Source: Benincasa hispida
Taxonomy: Eukaryota > Streptophyta > Magnoliopsida > Cucurbitales > Cucurbitaceae
Reading direction: 5' to 3'
DNA length: 64,000 nt
Assembly: GCF_009727055.1 (NCBI RefSeq)
Contig: NC_052359.1
Location: 20,071,463 to 20,135,462, forward strand
Positions 9,701 through 20,358 of the stretch are shown here, piece by piece. The number at the start of each line of letters is the position of its first letter. Position 1 is the stretch's first letter. Under the pieces are notes generated by a model that was given only the letters and a program-made list of their open reading frames with translations, was not told the origin of the DNA and searched no databases. Made by a program: the position numbers and the translations under genes.

Positions 9701-12236
9701 AATTGCAACTAAATCACAATCAAGTTTTAGCAAAAAGTGATAATGTACCCAAAATTTATTTATTTTGCAACGATACTATAGTGAGTAAGAATAAGTACTA
9801 CCGAGGGGCAGTCAAATACTACTTCATTAAAGGAAGACATTCTTGACTAAATACTATCTCTAGAATAACTCATATTCTGATAGTAATTTATCTACCGTTT
9901 TTTCTCATAACTTACTAACACTTTAGTAATTTCATAAGTGTAACCCTCCATTTTTAGACCTTAGAGGTCGAACCCAACGATGCTACCGAATTGGAAAGTC
10001 AAAGTTGAAAACAACCTAAGAAATTCTGTCCATTTCTGGAGTTGGAGTTGTTTTGAATCCTATGATACATCCCTTCGAGGGGATAGTCATCATTAAACGA
10101 CTAGCAAGACCGACATAAGGACGACAAAAAGGTACAACATAGGAATCTCATGGCCCAAACTAATGGAAGAGACCGTAGGACACATTTGCACATATCCTTC
10201 ACCCACTTACTATGAACTACTTCCCTCATTCATCTTGATCTTGACTCATACAAACACTTTTTGAATGAAGCAGTTGAGGTATAATCGACACGAAGCATTG
10301 TATGGACCTCACGGTGTAAACTTTCTATGGACGTTAGAGTTGAAATCAATATATCATATATTTTATTTTACATTGAACAACTTCCCTTCATTTACCTTGA
10401 TCTTGATCCCATGTACACACTTTCCGAATGGAGCAATCAAGGTATAATCGATATGAAGTGCTGCACAGATCTCATGGTGTAAACATCTTAGGATGTGAGA
10501 TTTTTAAAATCAAAACATCACTTTTGATTTTACTGTGAACAACTTCCTCTATTCACCTGATCTTGATTCATGCCAACACATTCCGAATGGAGCAGTTAAG
10601 GTATAATTGACATGAAGCGAAACATGAATCTTGATGTGAACTCTTAGGGATGCAAGAGCTAAAAATAGCATAGCACATATGTTATTGATCTCCCACTGAA
10701 GTGTTTATTAAATTTCCACTGAAGTGTTCTAATAACATATCATATATGCTATTGAACTCCCACTGAAGTGTCCTAATATTTGTTTGGGTATATCTTTACT
10801 TAGGAATGCTCTAGCTAATTTAAACAACCTAAATCTAGGTGTTTATCCAAGTATAACATTTATATTTGGATTTAACCTATGATGTCTTGGTGATAAACCA
10901 ATTTTAAAACCTCACACCGGTCACGTATTGCTCATAAAACTAGTTAACAATGCTCAACTATTCAGCCATAATCCCTAGGTAGGAGGTGTTCCGTAGACCT
11001 TCAAATTAAGAACCCCTAGCCTTAGATAGGATTATATACTGGTTGAGTTTGTAACCATATTTTACAAGATGTCGACCTAACTATTAAAACAAGTGATTAA
11101 CTTACGTCAGCATGCAACTTATCTTTATTATGGATTTTAGATGTCTAACCCAATTTTATAACAACTAACAAAATTTTAAACATGCTAAGCATCCACAACA
11201 TACATCAAAGGCATTCAACATTTAATATAACATTTATATTAAAACATTTGAAACCTTATACATGCATACTATATATTATAACACTTTATAACATACTTTT
11301 AATTCATGTAACATGCTTCCTATGGTAGGATTTTAAATCTACATGACATACTTTATACACATACATTGTTTATTTAACTATAACATATATCACATGAATA
11401 AATAATTAAACACGGACTGATATGGTTTTAGTTTTGGCATTTTCAAGCAAACAAAAGTCTAATTATTACAAAAATCAGCAAAAACTGGTCTACAAAACAC
11501 TTATGGATTGCTCGAATTACCTTGAATCGGACCCGAACCTCTTGAATCGAACCTCAAATGCTCAAAATTGTGCTGAATCGAGCAAAGGCTATCAAGTACC
11601 ATCAAGCATCGAGTATGCAATTGTGGATGGACTATTTCACAAAATACCATTGAGTATGATATCGAGTACCATCAAGTATGGCATCATGCATCAAGTATTT
11701 CACAAAATACCATTGAGTATGAGCATCAAGTATGATCGAGTATGGCATTGTGGATCGAGTTTTTCACAAAATACCAGTGAGTATGAGCATTGAGTACCAT
11801 CGAGTATGGCATTGTGCATCGAGTATTTCACAAAATACCATCGACTTGCTCATCGAGTATGACATGTTCATTGAGTATTTCACAAAATAATATCGAGTAT
11901 GGGGCATATAGTACCATCAAGTATGCATCGTGCATGAAATAGTTTACAAAATACCATCGACTTGCTCATCGAGTATGGCATCATGCATCGAGTATTTCAC
12001 AAAATACCATCGAGTATGGGGCATCAAGCATTGAGTATTGGGCAGTGGCTGAAAATCTCGTTCCTACTGATCGACCTTCTTCACTTCTTTCTTCAATTAC
12101 ATCCTAATTGCAACTCTAATGACTCCAATCAAATTATAGACACTTAAACACACATTAAGATCCATCAAACAAGAGCTAATTACAAGAATTACAATATAAT
12201 TAAAGAGAACAATGCCAAAACTCAGAAAAAATCATA
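9701..12236 (-). mobile_element. 5' leader of copia element B
   Basis: Read on the minus strand, the blocks follow the order of the element D leader at 18690-23150. They include the region with repeated AGGTGAATG...GAGGAAGTTG words (about 10200-10650), the AACACTTCAGTGGGAG duplicates at 10690-10780, and the AT-rich TATAAATGTTATATT block near 11220. No primer-binding site or 5' LTR follows; the leader breaks at about 12236 where RT of element C begins. It contains the minisatellite listed separately. Confidence 0.6.
11590..12045. repeat. Minisatellite, about 64-base period, 7 copies
   Basis: The marker word TATTTCACAAAATACC (or a close variant) starts at 11633, 11696, 11760, 11824, 11876, 11940 and 11993. 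The spacings are 63, 64, 64, 52, 64 and 53, so two units lack about 11 bases. Inside each unit ATCGAGTATG or ATCAAGTATG recurs two or three times. The array gives rise to an apparent open frame at 11422-11793 that has no family resemblance. Confidence 0.9.
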
Positions 12237-12507
12237 TCAGTTGAACATATTCATACATGTTTTATGTCAATCAGTAGATTTACATCATTCCAATGAGTAG
12301 AATATCATATACATACAGGACTAAGAAAGCTACTAAACTGTTGATGATTTTCTTGTACACATAAGACTCATCAACATTTTCATTAAAACCATAAGATTTA
12401 ATCATAGTATCAAACATTATATTCCAAAATCGAGAAGCTTGCTTCAGTCCATAAATGGGCCGATTAAGCTTGCAAACCTTTTGCTCTTGACCTTAGATTG
12501 AGTAAGT
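12237..12507 (-). pseudogene. Reverse transcriptase fragment, copia element C
   Basis: On the minus strand this matches the RT of elements B, D and E: an AFYGLKQAS-like block near 12460-12430 (reading GLKQASRF), a SYGFNEN-type block near 12390, and a catalytic loop near 12310 that reads YVYDILLIG instead of YVDDILLIG. The first catalytic aspartate is lost. The fragment ends abruptly on both sides, with the B leader to the left and an unassigned segment to the right. Confidence 0.7.
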
Positions 12508-13365
12508 GACCTTTCTTGAGGAGAAAAGGAAAAGCCCTAGAAATGGTTTTTTGGTGGAAATCCTTGAAAGGTGAGGGAAAGGATGAGTTTTGGAAAAAAA
12601 ATAGGCAAGGATTTTGAGTTTGAGGATGAAAATTGATGGAGGGTGGGTGAAATCTTTGAGAGAAAAAAGGTTTGGAGAAGAGAAATTGAGTTTGGGTATC
12701 CTTCAAATTGAAGAACCTGTGATTAAATTGCACTTCTGTCTCGTAGGGTCACGATGTTGCTTATACAACATTGCGACGCTATGCCCTATTTTTTCTTTTG
12801 ATGAAATTTAATTAGTTTGAGACTAACCTAACTTTATTAATAATAAAAATTAAAAACTAAATCTAAGATTAAGACTAATTCTAAAAATTAATCCTAAATT
12901 TTTTAAAAAAAACTAAGCAAATTTTTTTTAAAAGAAATGTGTTCCATTTTTTTACACCTGGCTACCTCCAGGAAGGCCAAAGTTTTAACGTCGATTGCTT
13001 GACGTGACTCATATTTTTCGCATTTCAAGGCACGTAAAATTTTTCATACTTCTCCATTCCTCTCTTAGATGAATCTATATAGCCTGGAAGAGCTATAAGA
13101 GTACTCATCTTTTGATGAGAACCAGACAGGTCGAATTTTATTTTTCTAATTTTTGGCAAAAAAAGAGAAAAAGAAAGAATTGAAAGACTCAAGTGATCCA
13201 AAATAGTCAAAAGAAGAAAAGACCCAACAACAGACTCTGATTCGTGAGGATAATATGAGCAGTAATAAAAAATATATAAGATGCCAGAGGGAAGAACAGA
13301 ACGAGGTTTGACAACCTCGAACTCAATTACCTGAGACTCCTCGATATGAAGTTGTGACTTATATT
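12508..13365. other. Unassigned segment between RT and integrase of element C
   Basis: Where the first half of RT should be, there are about 860 bases of other sequence: a GA-rich part with a TTTGAG...GGGTGGG pattern, a GTCACGATGTTGC..GCGACGC block, a poly-T/A-rich part, and a minus-strand open frame (13396-13025, 123 residues) ending in IDSSKRGMEKYEKFYVP. I do not recognise this frame; it shows no retroelement motif. GTCACGACGC-like words also occur in other copia leaders here, so part may be displaced leader. Confidence 0.4.
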
Positions 13366-14327
13366 CTACCTTATCGACTTGTTTTTGGTATGACAAGGAG
13401 TAAATATCTTTTTCTTCAATCGATCGAGAGAATTCCTCAAATGTGTCGATCTCGGTGCAACAGATAATGGAAGGCTCTGAACGACTCTCGAGGTAAGCCC
13501 TAGATGTGCAAGTTGAGGAAGAGACTCTTCCTCAACGAACATGGGGGGTTTGAGTCTCCAGATGAGACTCAATATGTCTTTCATACACTGAAAAGAAGAA
13601 TTAGCAAGTTCACACATAATAAAATCCAAAGTCTTACCTTGACCTATACTTCGAGGAATTTGCTGCTCAACATTATGGTCGATGCAAGTAACTTCAATGC
13701 ATGCGTTTTTCGACACAAATACTTTATTGTCTTTAGGATCATGGAAGTAACCACCTCTCGTTTCTTTTAGGTAGCCTACGAATAGGCGTAATTTTGAACG
13801 AGGTTCCAATTTCTTAGAATTAGCCTAAAAAACATGTGTTGGGCAACCCTAGATCCTTAAATGTCATAAACTACCTTTACGGCCATTCCATAACTCCAAA
13901 GGTGTTCCAAAACACTTTTGGATGGAACAAGATTCAAAATATAAGATGCAGTCTGTACTGTATAACCTTAGAATGAGTCAAGTAAGGAAACGTAACTCAT
14001 TATAGATTGAACCATGTCCAACAAGGTTCGATTTCTCGTTTTAGATACACCATTATGTTGAGGTGTACCAAATGCTGAGATTTAGGATACAATTCCATGC
14101 TCTATCAAATAGTCTTGGAATTTCAAATCCATATACTCTTCACCTCGATCGAATTGAAGTGTTTTAATTGTTTTACCTAATACATTGTCAACTTCAGCTT
14201 TGTACTCCTTGAACTTTTCAAGGGCTTCAGACTTATGTTGCATTATGTAAACATACACATAACTTGAATAATCAGTAGTGAAGGTGATGAATATTCAAAC
14301 CCTTGTCTTGTCTTAACATTTATAACA
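13366..14327 (-). pseudogene. Integrase core and C-terminal region, copia element C
   Basis: The 147-residue frame at 13809-13366 begins EPRSKLRLFVGYLKETRGG and continues with DPKDNKVFVSKNA, matching the integrase C-terminal region of elements B and D. Between 13840 and 14320 the core can be followed in pieces (TAAGCATATGC-like frames, DRGEEYM-like near 14150), with repeated frameshifts. It is joined downstream to unassigned DNA rather than to RT. Confidence 0.7.
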
Positions 14328-14879
14328 CTACAAAGGTCTGGATGCACAAGTTCTAAGGGTTCTTTGGCTCTGTGACCTTTTGTAATAGAAAAGTATTTTA
14401 GTCATTTTCCCTTCAAGGCATGACTCACATACATGTAGAGAATTTTCTTCTAACTCACTGAAAAGTTCATTCTTAACCAATCTCTCAATCCTAGTGAGAT
14501 TTATGTGACCTAACCTTAGGTGCCAAAGATGGGTATTTTCTTTAGGAGAAGTTTTTTGTCTTTTGTTTTGAGTTATCGAGGTTCTAAACAGTTGAATATT
14601 TAAGAGGGCCTTTGTTGTTAACAACCTTATCACATAAAGGTTATCTTCGAGATTTGCAGAACAAATATGAAAACCATTCTTGTAAACAAACACTTTATTT
14701 ACATTGAAGATTAAAGAGTCACTATGTTCTAATAAGCATTTTACAAAAATTAGGTTCCTTTTTAAACTAGGAACAACATATACATTTTCTAGTAAAATAT
14801 AAGATTTTTGTAAAAAAAGTCGGAGTCCTCTCATTGCCTTAGCTGAGACGACGTGCCCAATTCCAACATGTATCGTCAT
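14328..14879 (-). pseudogene. Protease end and GAG-pre-integrase domain, copia element C
   Basis: The 183-residue frame reads VVPSLKRNLIFVKCLLEH, then LWHLRLGHINLTRIERLVKN and CESCLEGKMTK. This is the zinc-binding GAG-pre-integrase domain, with both histidines and both cysteines kept. The frame then shifts out at the start of the integrase core (ending RTCASRPL). Confidence 0.8.
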
Positions 14880-14989
14880 CTCACCAGTCTTCAGCTACCA
14901 TCAGGAACTAATTCCCTAAAATGAAGAACAAACATTGTTAGTGGTGCATTAATCAATTATCCAAGCCGAATCATCATTCTCCACTAAAC

Positions 14990-15905
14990 AGGTTTCTAAT
15001 ATGAGTAAATCACATTTACCTTGTTTGGCCTTCTTCTTTTCTGCCAAATATTTGAGACAAGTTCCTCTTCCAATGTCCTTCTTGGTTGTAATGGAAACAG
15101 ATTCCCTTTACAGTCTTGGCTTTCTTGCTCTTTTGGGCAGCAACAGGGTTAGCCTTCCCTTGGCCTCCATTTTTCTTCTTCCACTTTTTGGTGCTGCAAG
15201 AAAAAGCTACATACTTAGTTTCAGAGGTCTAACCTATGTAGAACTTCTTGGAGAAGGAGGAAACATTTTCCTCACCTTTTACTCCTTACTTTTATCAAGG
15301 TCTGAAAAGTCTACAGCTTAATGAGCAATTAGGTCAAGTTGTAGTCAATCATGTTCATAATAACATTGCTATGGAACTGCAGGAAACTTTCAGGTAAAGT
15401 TTCCAGAATAAAGCTAACCTGACTGTCTTCATCAAAGACAAACTCGTTCATCTCTGCCATGTTAAAGTGGACCCTCATGTTAAGAACATCTTCACGAACA
15501 GAGGCACCCTCTTGCATTCGGACATTGAAGATGTATTTGAGAGCGTCGTACCTAAGCTGAGTGGACAGTTGTCCAAATATTCCCCTCAGGGACACTATAA
15601 TTTCACAAGTAGTGAGCATGGGCCATGCTTCATGGTCAAGACTTTAGATTAGCTTGCCATGATATACGCTCAGCCTCTTCATTCGCCTTGACCCATCGTT
15701 CATATACCTTTCGAATATTTCGGATGACATTTTCAAATGGGGCTTAAGTACACTCCTCAACGAGGATGAATCGCAAGTCATCGATAATGAACACTATATT
15801 GACAGTATTTTTCCATGTAGTGTAGTTATCGTCGTTAAGTTTGTTGACAATAAGTAAATTTAATGTAGCGGTTGTCATTATGAAATTGCTGAAAACATAC
15901 AATTT
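14990..15905 (-). pseudogene. Gag, copia element C
   Basis: Gag packages element RNA into cytoplasmic particles. From the N-terminus: MTTATLNLLIVNKLNDDNY..WK (from about 15880), a stop near 15745, then the best part at 15619-15329, with IFGQLSTQLRYDALKYIFN, VREDVLNMRVHFNMAEMN and FILETLPESFLQF. These are the classic capsid words of this copia group. Near 15110-15040 the zinc knuckle reads CFHYNQEGHWKRN and then loses frame right before its last cysteine. A run of about 23 thymines (minus strand) near 15960-15980 sits just before the gag start. Confidence 0.85.
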
Positions 15906-16776
15906 AGTTATATTAGTTATAATTTCATTACCCAGTTTAAACAACCAATCAATTAAGCAAAAAAAAAAAAAAAAAAAAAACCGAAGTACCCTAAGTGACA
16001 TCTATTTTGAATGATGCTTCAGAATGACAGGGTAAAAGCCACTGTAGAGTAATCAGTTACCCCTTCACTGAATTAAGATTATCTCAACCAATAATTACAA
16101 TAAAACAACTTTTGTTCGTATAATTACTTGTCACCATCAATTGGTCCATAAATTGTTACATTGCTTCACATTTTCTTGTAAGTGTAATCCCCCATTTTAG
16201 GCTCTAGAGTTACGACCCAATAAGCCAACCGTAGGGAAGAATTGATTGGGGCAAAAACTAAAGAAATCCTATTCATTCCTGGAGTTTGAGTAAAATCTCA
16301 TGCAAATGTCATCCGTAGGAGGACACAAGCAAGGGTGTCTCGAGGCCGAACATGAAAGTTTACTACAGACTAATGAGAGAAGCCGTGGAATGTGTTGACG
16401 CATGTCTCACTCCCACTTACTATAAACACTCTCTTCATTCACCTTGTTATTAACCTATACAAACATCACCTATAGGGGGAGACAGGAAAATGTGTCTCGA
16501 GGCTGAACATTGGTCTCACAATGTGAACTTTTAGGGAGAAATGTGTTTTACCTAGGGTTGATTAACTTAGAAAAATACAACTAATTATTTTTACTAAATG
16601 TTTGTTATCTTTGCCCAATGTAACATTTAATTTGGATAGTTAAACAACATTGATTTATGTTCAATAAACATTTTAACAAATATTAATCACTCATGTATGC
16701 TTGTAACAAATCTATCTAATTCATCTTTCAGATTAGTTCCAAGGTAGAGGTATTCCATTTATGTCAGCTTAAATAC
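15906..16776 (-). mobile_element. 5' leader of copia element C, truncated
   Basis: Read on the minus strand, this matches the leader of element D block by block: a TTGGTTGAGA...GTGAAGGGG word at about 16050, the AAGGTGAATG...AGTATTTATAGTAAG word near 16420, and the AGTAAAAATAATTAG block near 16590. It stops exactly where the 5' LTR of element D begins, with no primer-binding site, so D (or a rearrangement) replaced the rest of C. Confidence 0.7.
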
Positions 16777-18675
16777 TGTTGGGATTGGTATCCTAAATCT
16801 CGTGTATTCTTTTAGTTTGTAAACATTGTATAAACAAATTATTAATAAAATAATTGTTATTTTATGAGCATGTACTCAATCCAATAAACTAAGATCCTAG
16901 GTTATTTTATGTAATTTAAACATGTATGTAGAGACATACGGGTGGATCATGTTTAAATGATAACCTAAATGGTTTGTGGTAGATGGATAAGATTGGGTAT
17001 CTTATCTTGATGACACTACGGATATGACCCGCTTTGTAGATGTTACAAGTGTTGTAAAGTGCTACAAATGATCTGATCCTGATCATTCATGTAGAGACAT
17101 GTGAGTGGAGGTATCCTATACAAAAAGTTTGTAGAAGACTGGACCACAAAATGATTAGTCTCATTATAACACCGTTAATAGTAGAGACTTACATTTCACC
17201 AGAGGTGATATAACCTGGATTCTGAATGAGTTATGAATTCCTGCCTATGAAGGTTGTTCTATGATTTGTATAGGTGAGAGTGGCCAGATTGTCAATTCAA
17301 TAAGCCTACAATATTAGGAATTCTTCTGATTGGGGAGCTGGGAACATAACTACACAAGACGAAATTTACTCATTCCCTCATATCGGTAAGTAAATAAATT
17401 GCTCCCTTAAGACCTGATTTTGAGGCTTGAACAATGTGGCCACACTCTCTCTTGGCCCGAAAGGGACTTTATCATAGTTGGACTATGACCTATTGTTCAT
17501 TAAAGGGATCAGTGGTACTTAAAGAGTAGATGTAACTACGGGGGAAAAACGGTAATTTTGGCCCAACTGTACTTACGAGCAATTTGTGAAGGGTGATCGC
17601 AATGTTGACTTGTTATATCCAATGGACACAAAAATATATCTGTAGTGTGAAGAGTGCAACTGTCGGTCTTTAATGGAGTGACAGACAGTTAATGGATGGT
17701 GGGTAATTTAATTAAAGAGTTTAATTAATTATCCAAGTACCATTGGAGCTTCAATCTACATGTTCATAAGGTCCCCTTTGTAGCTCAACAGGGATTATAG
17801 ATAATTATTTTTTTATTAATTTGAATTGTTCAAATTAATTGAAGGAATTAATTATATATGATATAATTAATTAAATTAATTATATATCATATAATTAATA
17901 TAATGCATTTGATATATTATAATATAAAATTTATTTTGAGAGGCAATTAAATATTTGAATATGATTCAAATATTAGTTATGTGGATGAGATTCATATAAT
18001 AGAATTTAGTATGAATATGATTTATATTAAATGTCATGTAATGTTGAGAGAAAATAAAACTATAGGTTATATTGTATTTAATACAATATAAAAACTATAG
18101 GTTATGTATATTTGATATAATTATAATGTGTATATATATATAAGTTATTATATACATATATATTATTAATTTAATTATTCTAAATTAAATTTTAATTTAA
18201 TTAAAGGGAGGAGTTACAACTCTCTCCACTAATCTCTCTCAAAGCAATACGTGGAACTAGAGGGGTGATAGCAATTGTTCGATCTTTGGTTTTTTCCAAG
18301 GAATATACAGAGAAGAAAATGGTTCTTCTCTCCCTATCAATTTCATTCCATCTTCCAAGAACTCAAGCAAAGGCTGCAACATTTACTTGAATTCTCAATT
18401 CCAAGAGAATATAGAGGGTTCTCAAGTGGTGGTGTCTTAGTTTAGAGATCAAGATCCATAACGAAGGGTTTGTGATCTGGATCGAGGGATTTCGCGATGG
18501 TTATTTGGCTTCAAGGGTAAGTTTGCTTTCTTCCCTATTTCTCAAATTTAACATGTTGTAATTTTAGTTGGTAATGCATAATCTTTTGTCTCTGTTCTGT
18601 AATTTACAATTATGTGAAAACAAAAATTGGGAATGATCCCCACTTCCGATACAGAACCTTCACCGATTTCCATCA
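16777..18675 (+). mobile_element. 5' LTR of copia element D (1899 bases)
   Basis: It begins TGTTGGGATTGGTATCC and ends TTTCCATCA, directly before a tRNA-Met-type primer-binding site. It carries the family landmarks: CTCAATCCAATAAACTAAG near the start, TCATTCATGTAGAGACATG, GAAGAGTGCAACTGTCGG near the middle, and a long AT-rich U3/R part. The partner 3' LTR start is at 28214 and is closely similar (TGTTGAAATTGGTGTCC). The left flank AATAC has no matching copy at the far end, because the 3' LTR is rearranged. Confidence 0.85.
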
Positions 18676-18676
18676 A

Positions 18677-18689
18677 TTGGTATCAGAAC
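18677..18689 (+). other. Primer-binding site, element D
   Basis: TTGGTATCAGAAC lies one base after the LTR. It is the initiator tRNA-Met complement typical of Ty1/copia elements, with one change from TTGGTATCAGAGC. Confidence 0.85.
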
Positions 18690-20358
18690 GGTGGTTTCGA
18701 TTTTTTTTTATTTTAGAATTTAATTACAGTAGTGTGTTGCATTCTATAAATTTTTTCATGTTGATGAAGATTTCTTGAATTGTTTGCTATTATGGATGTT
18801 TCGGGGTTGGATCTTAGTTTTACAACTTTTATTTTACAAATTTGGTTTGTAAGTTCCCATGTTTTGGGACATTTAATCGCTATCGAGTTTTTTGTTTTAT
18901 TGAGTCACTCGTAGTGTTTCCGGTTTCGATCTAGAGAAAACGAGAGCAAAATCGGAGGTGTTTCAAAGTTGTTCGAAACTATATAGTGGGTGACTGTATA
19001 GTAGCGCCGGGACACGGTGTCGTAGTGTCGCAACACTGCGATGTGGTGGACGGAGTCTTTTTCCGTAGCGTCAAAACACTAGGGCACAACGTCACAACGC
19101 TCCAAGACAGAGAAGACACGCGATCCAGCTCCGGTTCACGCGCGGTTTGTGGTTTGCTAGTCTGGTTCGGTTTGTGGGTTCTCTGATTCGGGTGGTTTGG
19201 GTTCTTATGGACTGATTCGTGGGTGGTTCAAGCAGTATGTGGTCCGATTCGAGCGGTTCAAGGTCCGGTTCACCTGTTTCGAACAGGATGACTATTTATT
19301 ATCTTTATTAATTAAATTAATATAAATGTTATATTAATTTAATTAATGGCTTTTGGAGTCTAATCTCAGTCCATATATTGTTTAATTTATGCATATGATG
19401 TATGATTTAATTATTTTACATATGTCATAATGTATGCCATAGTAAAAGCCCACCATAGGTTATGCATATTCAAGCATAATCTATATTATAAATGTTATAT
19501 TATATAGTTGCATGATTTAATTTTATAGCATGCTTATGCATCATACATTATAAGTGATATACTATATGCTTGCATGTATTAGTAACATAGTCATGCATCA
19601 TTTATAATATAAGTGTTATAATATATAGTTGTATGTACAGATGGATGGATGGATGTTATAAATTATTTCATTACCTTATTATATAAGTGTTATATATGGT
19701 TTGTAATGAAATGGGAATCGCATGATGCATGACATTACTTTAGATAATTTTATAAAGTATGTCATTTCATGCATTATATGATTTTAATTTGTTTCATTTA
19801 TTTTATAAGAGTTATAATTAAATGAAATTAGAAACTAAAATCAATAATTCAGATATGCATGGTAACTTAGGTAAAATCATTTTTTAAACTAGTTTTAAAA
19901 TTTGATTAACATAGACCTAAGATCACGAATTTCTAATGTGATTAGAAATTAATTTAATGTTTTTAATAGGTTTAATAGAATTAAATTGGTTTTAATAAAA
20001 GATTAAATTTGTAGCCAACATATCTATAAGGAACCTTTTGTCTAAGACTAGTTCTGTCTAGGTTGAGGTAGTTGATGGAAATGGAACACCACTACTTGGA
20101 AACTGACCTGAAAAGGTGAATTAGATAAATTTTTTACAAGAATGCCTTGTTGATCAAGGTTTGTTAAAGTGTTTAAAGAACATTAATAAAAAAAATTTAA
20201 CTATCCAAAGTAAATGTTACTTTTGGGTGAACTTAAACAATCACTTAGTAAAAATAATTAGTCATATTTTTTCTAAGTTAATTAAACCCTAGGTTATTAA
20301 AATACTTAGTGGGAGGAAAAAGATGTATACGATATGTCAATTTTTCCACTCACATTTC
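18690..20358 (+). mobile_element. 5' leader of copia element D, first part
   Basis: This is non-coding leader. The part at 18960-19290 is unusually GC-rich for the window and repeats words such as GGTTCG/GGTCCGGTTC and GCGTC/GTCACAACGC. The small open frame at 18986-19186 is within it and shows no known domain. The remainder is AT-rich and matches the leaders of B and C in reverse. The leader continues at 22512 after the nested LTR. Confidence 0.65.

Noticed and set aside
11422..11793. 123-residue open frame
   Set aside because: Its second half is the minisatellite translated; no family resemblance.
11590..12045. CRISPR-like array
   Set aside because: The units are continuous tandem repeats without unique spacers, and the DNA is plant nuclear.
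18986..19186. 66-residue frame in GC-rich DNA
   Set aside because: It is leader of element D, repetitive and without a domain.
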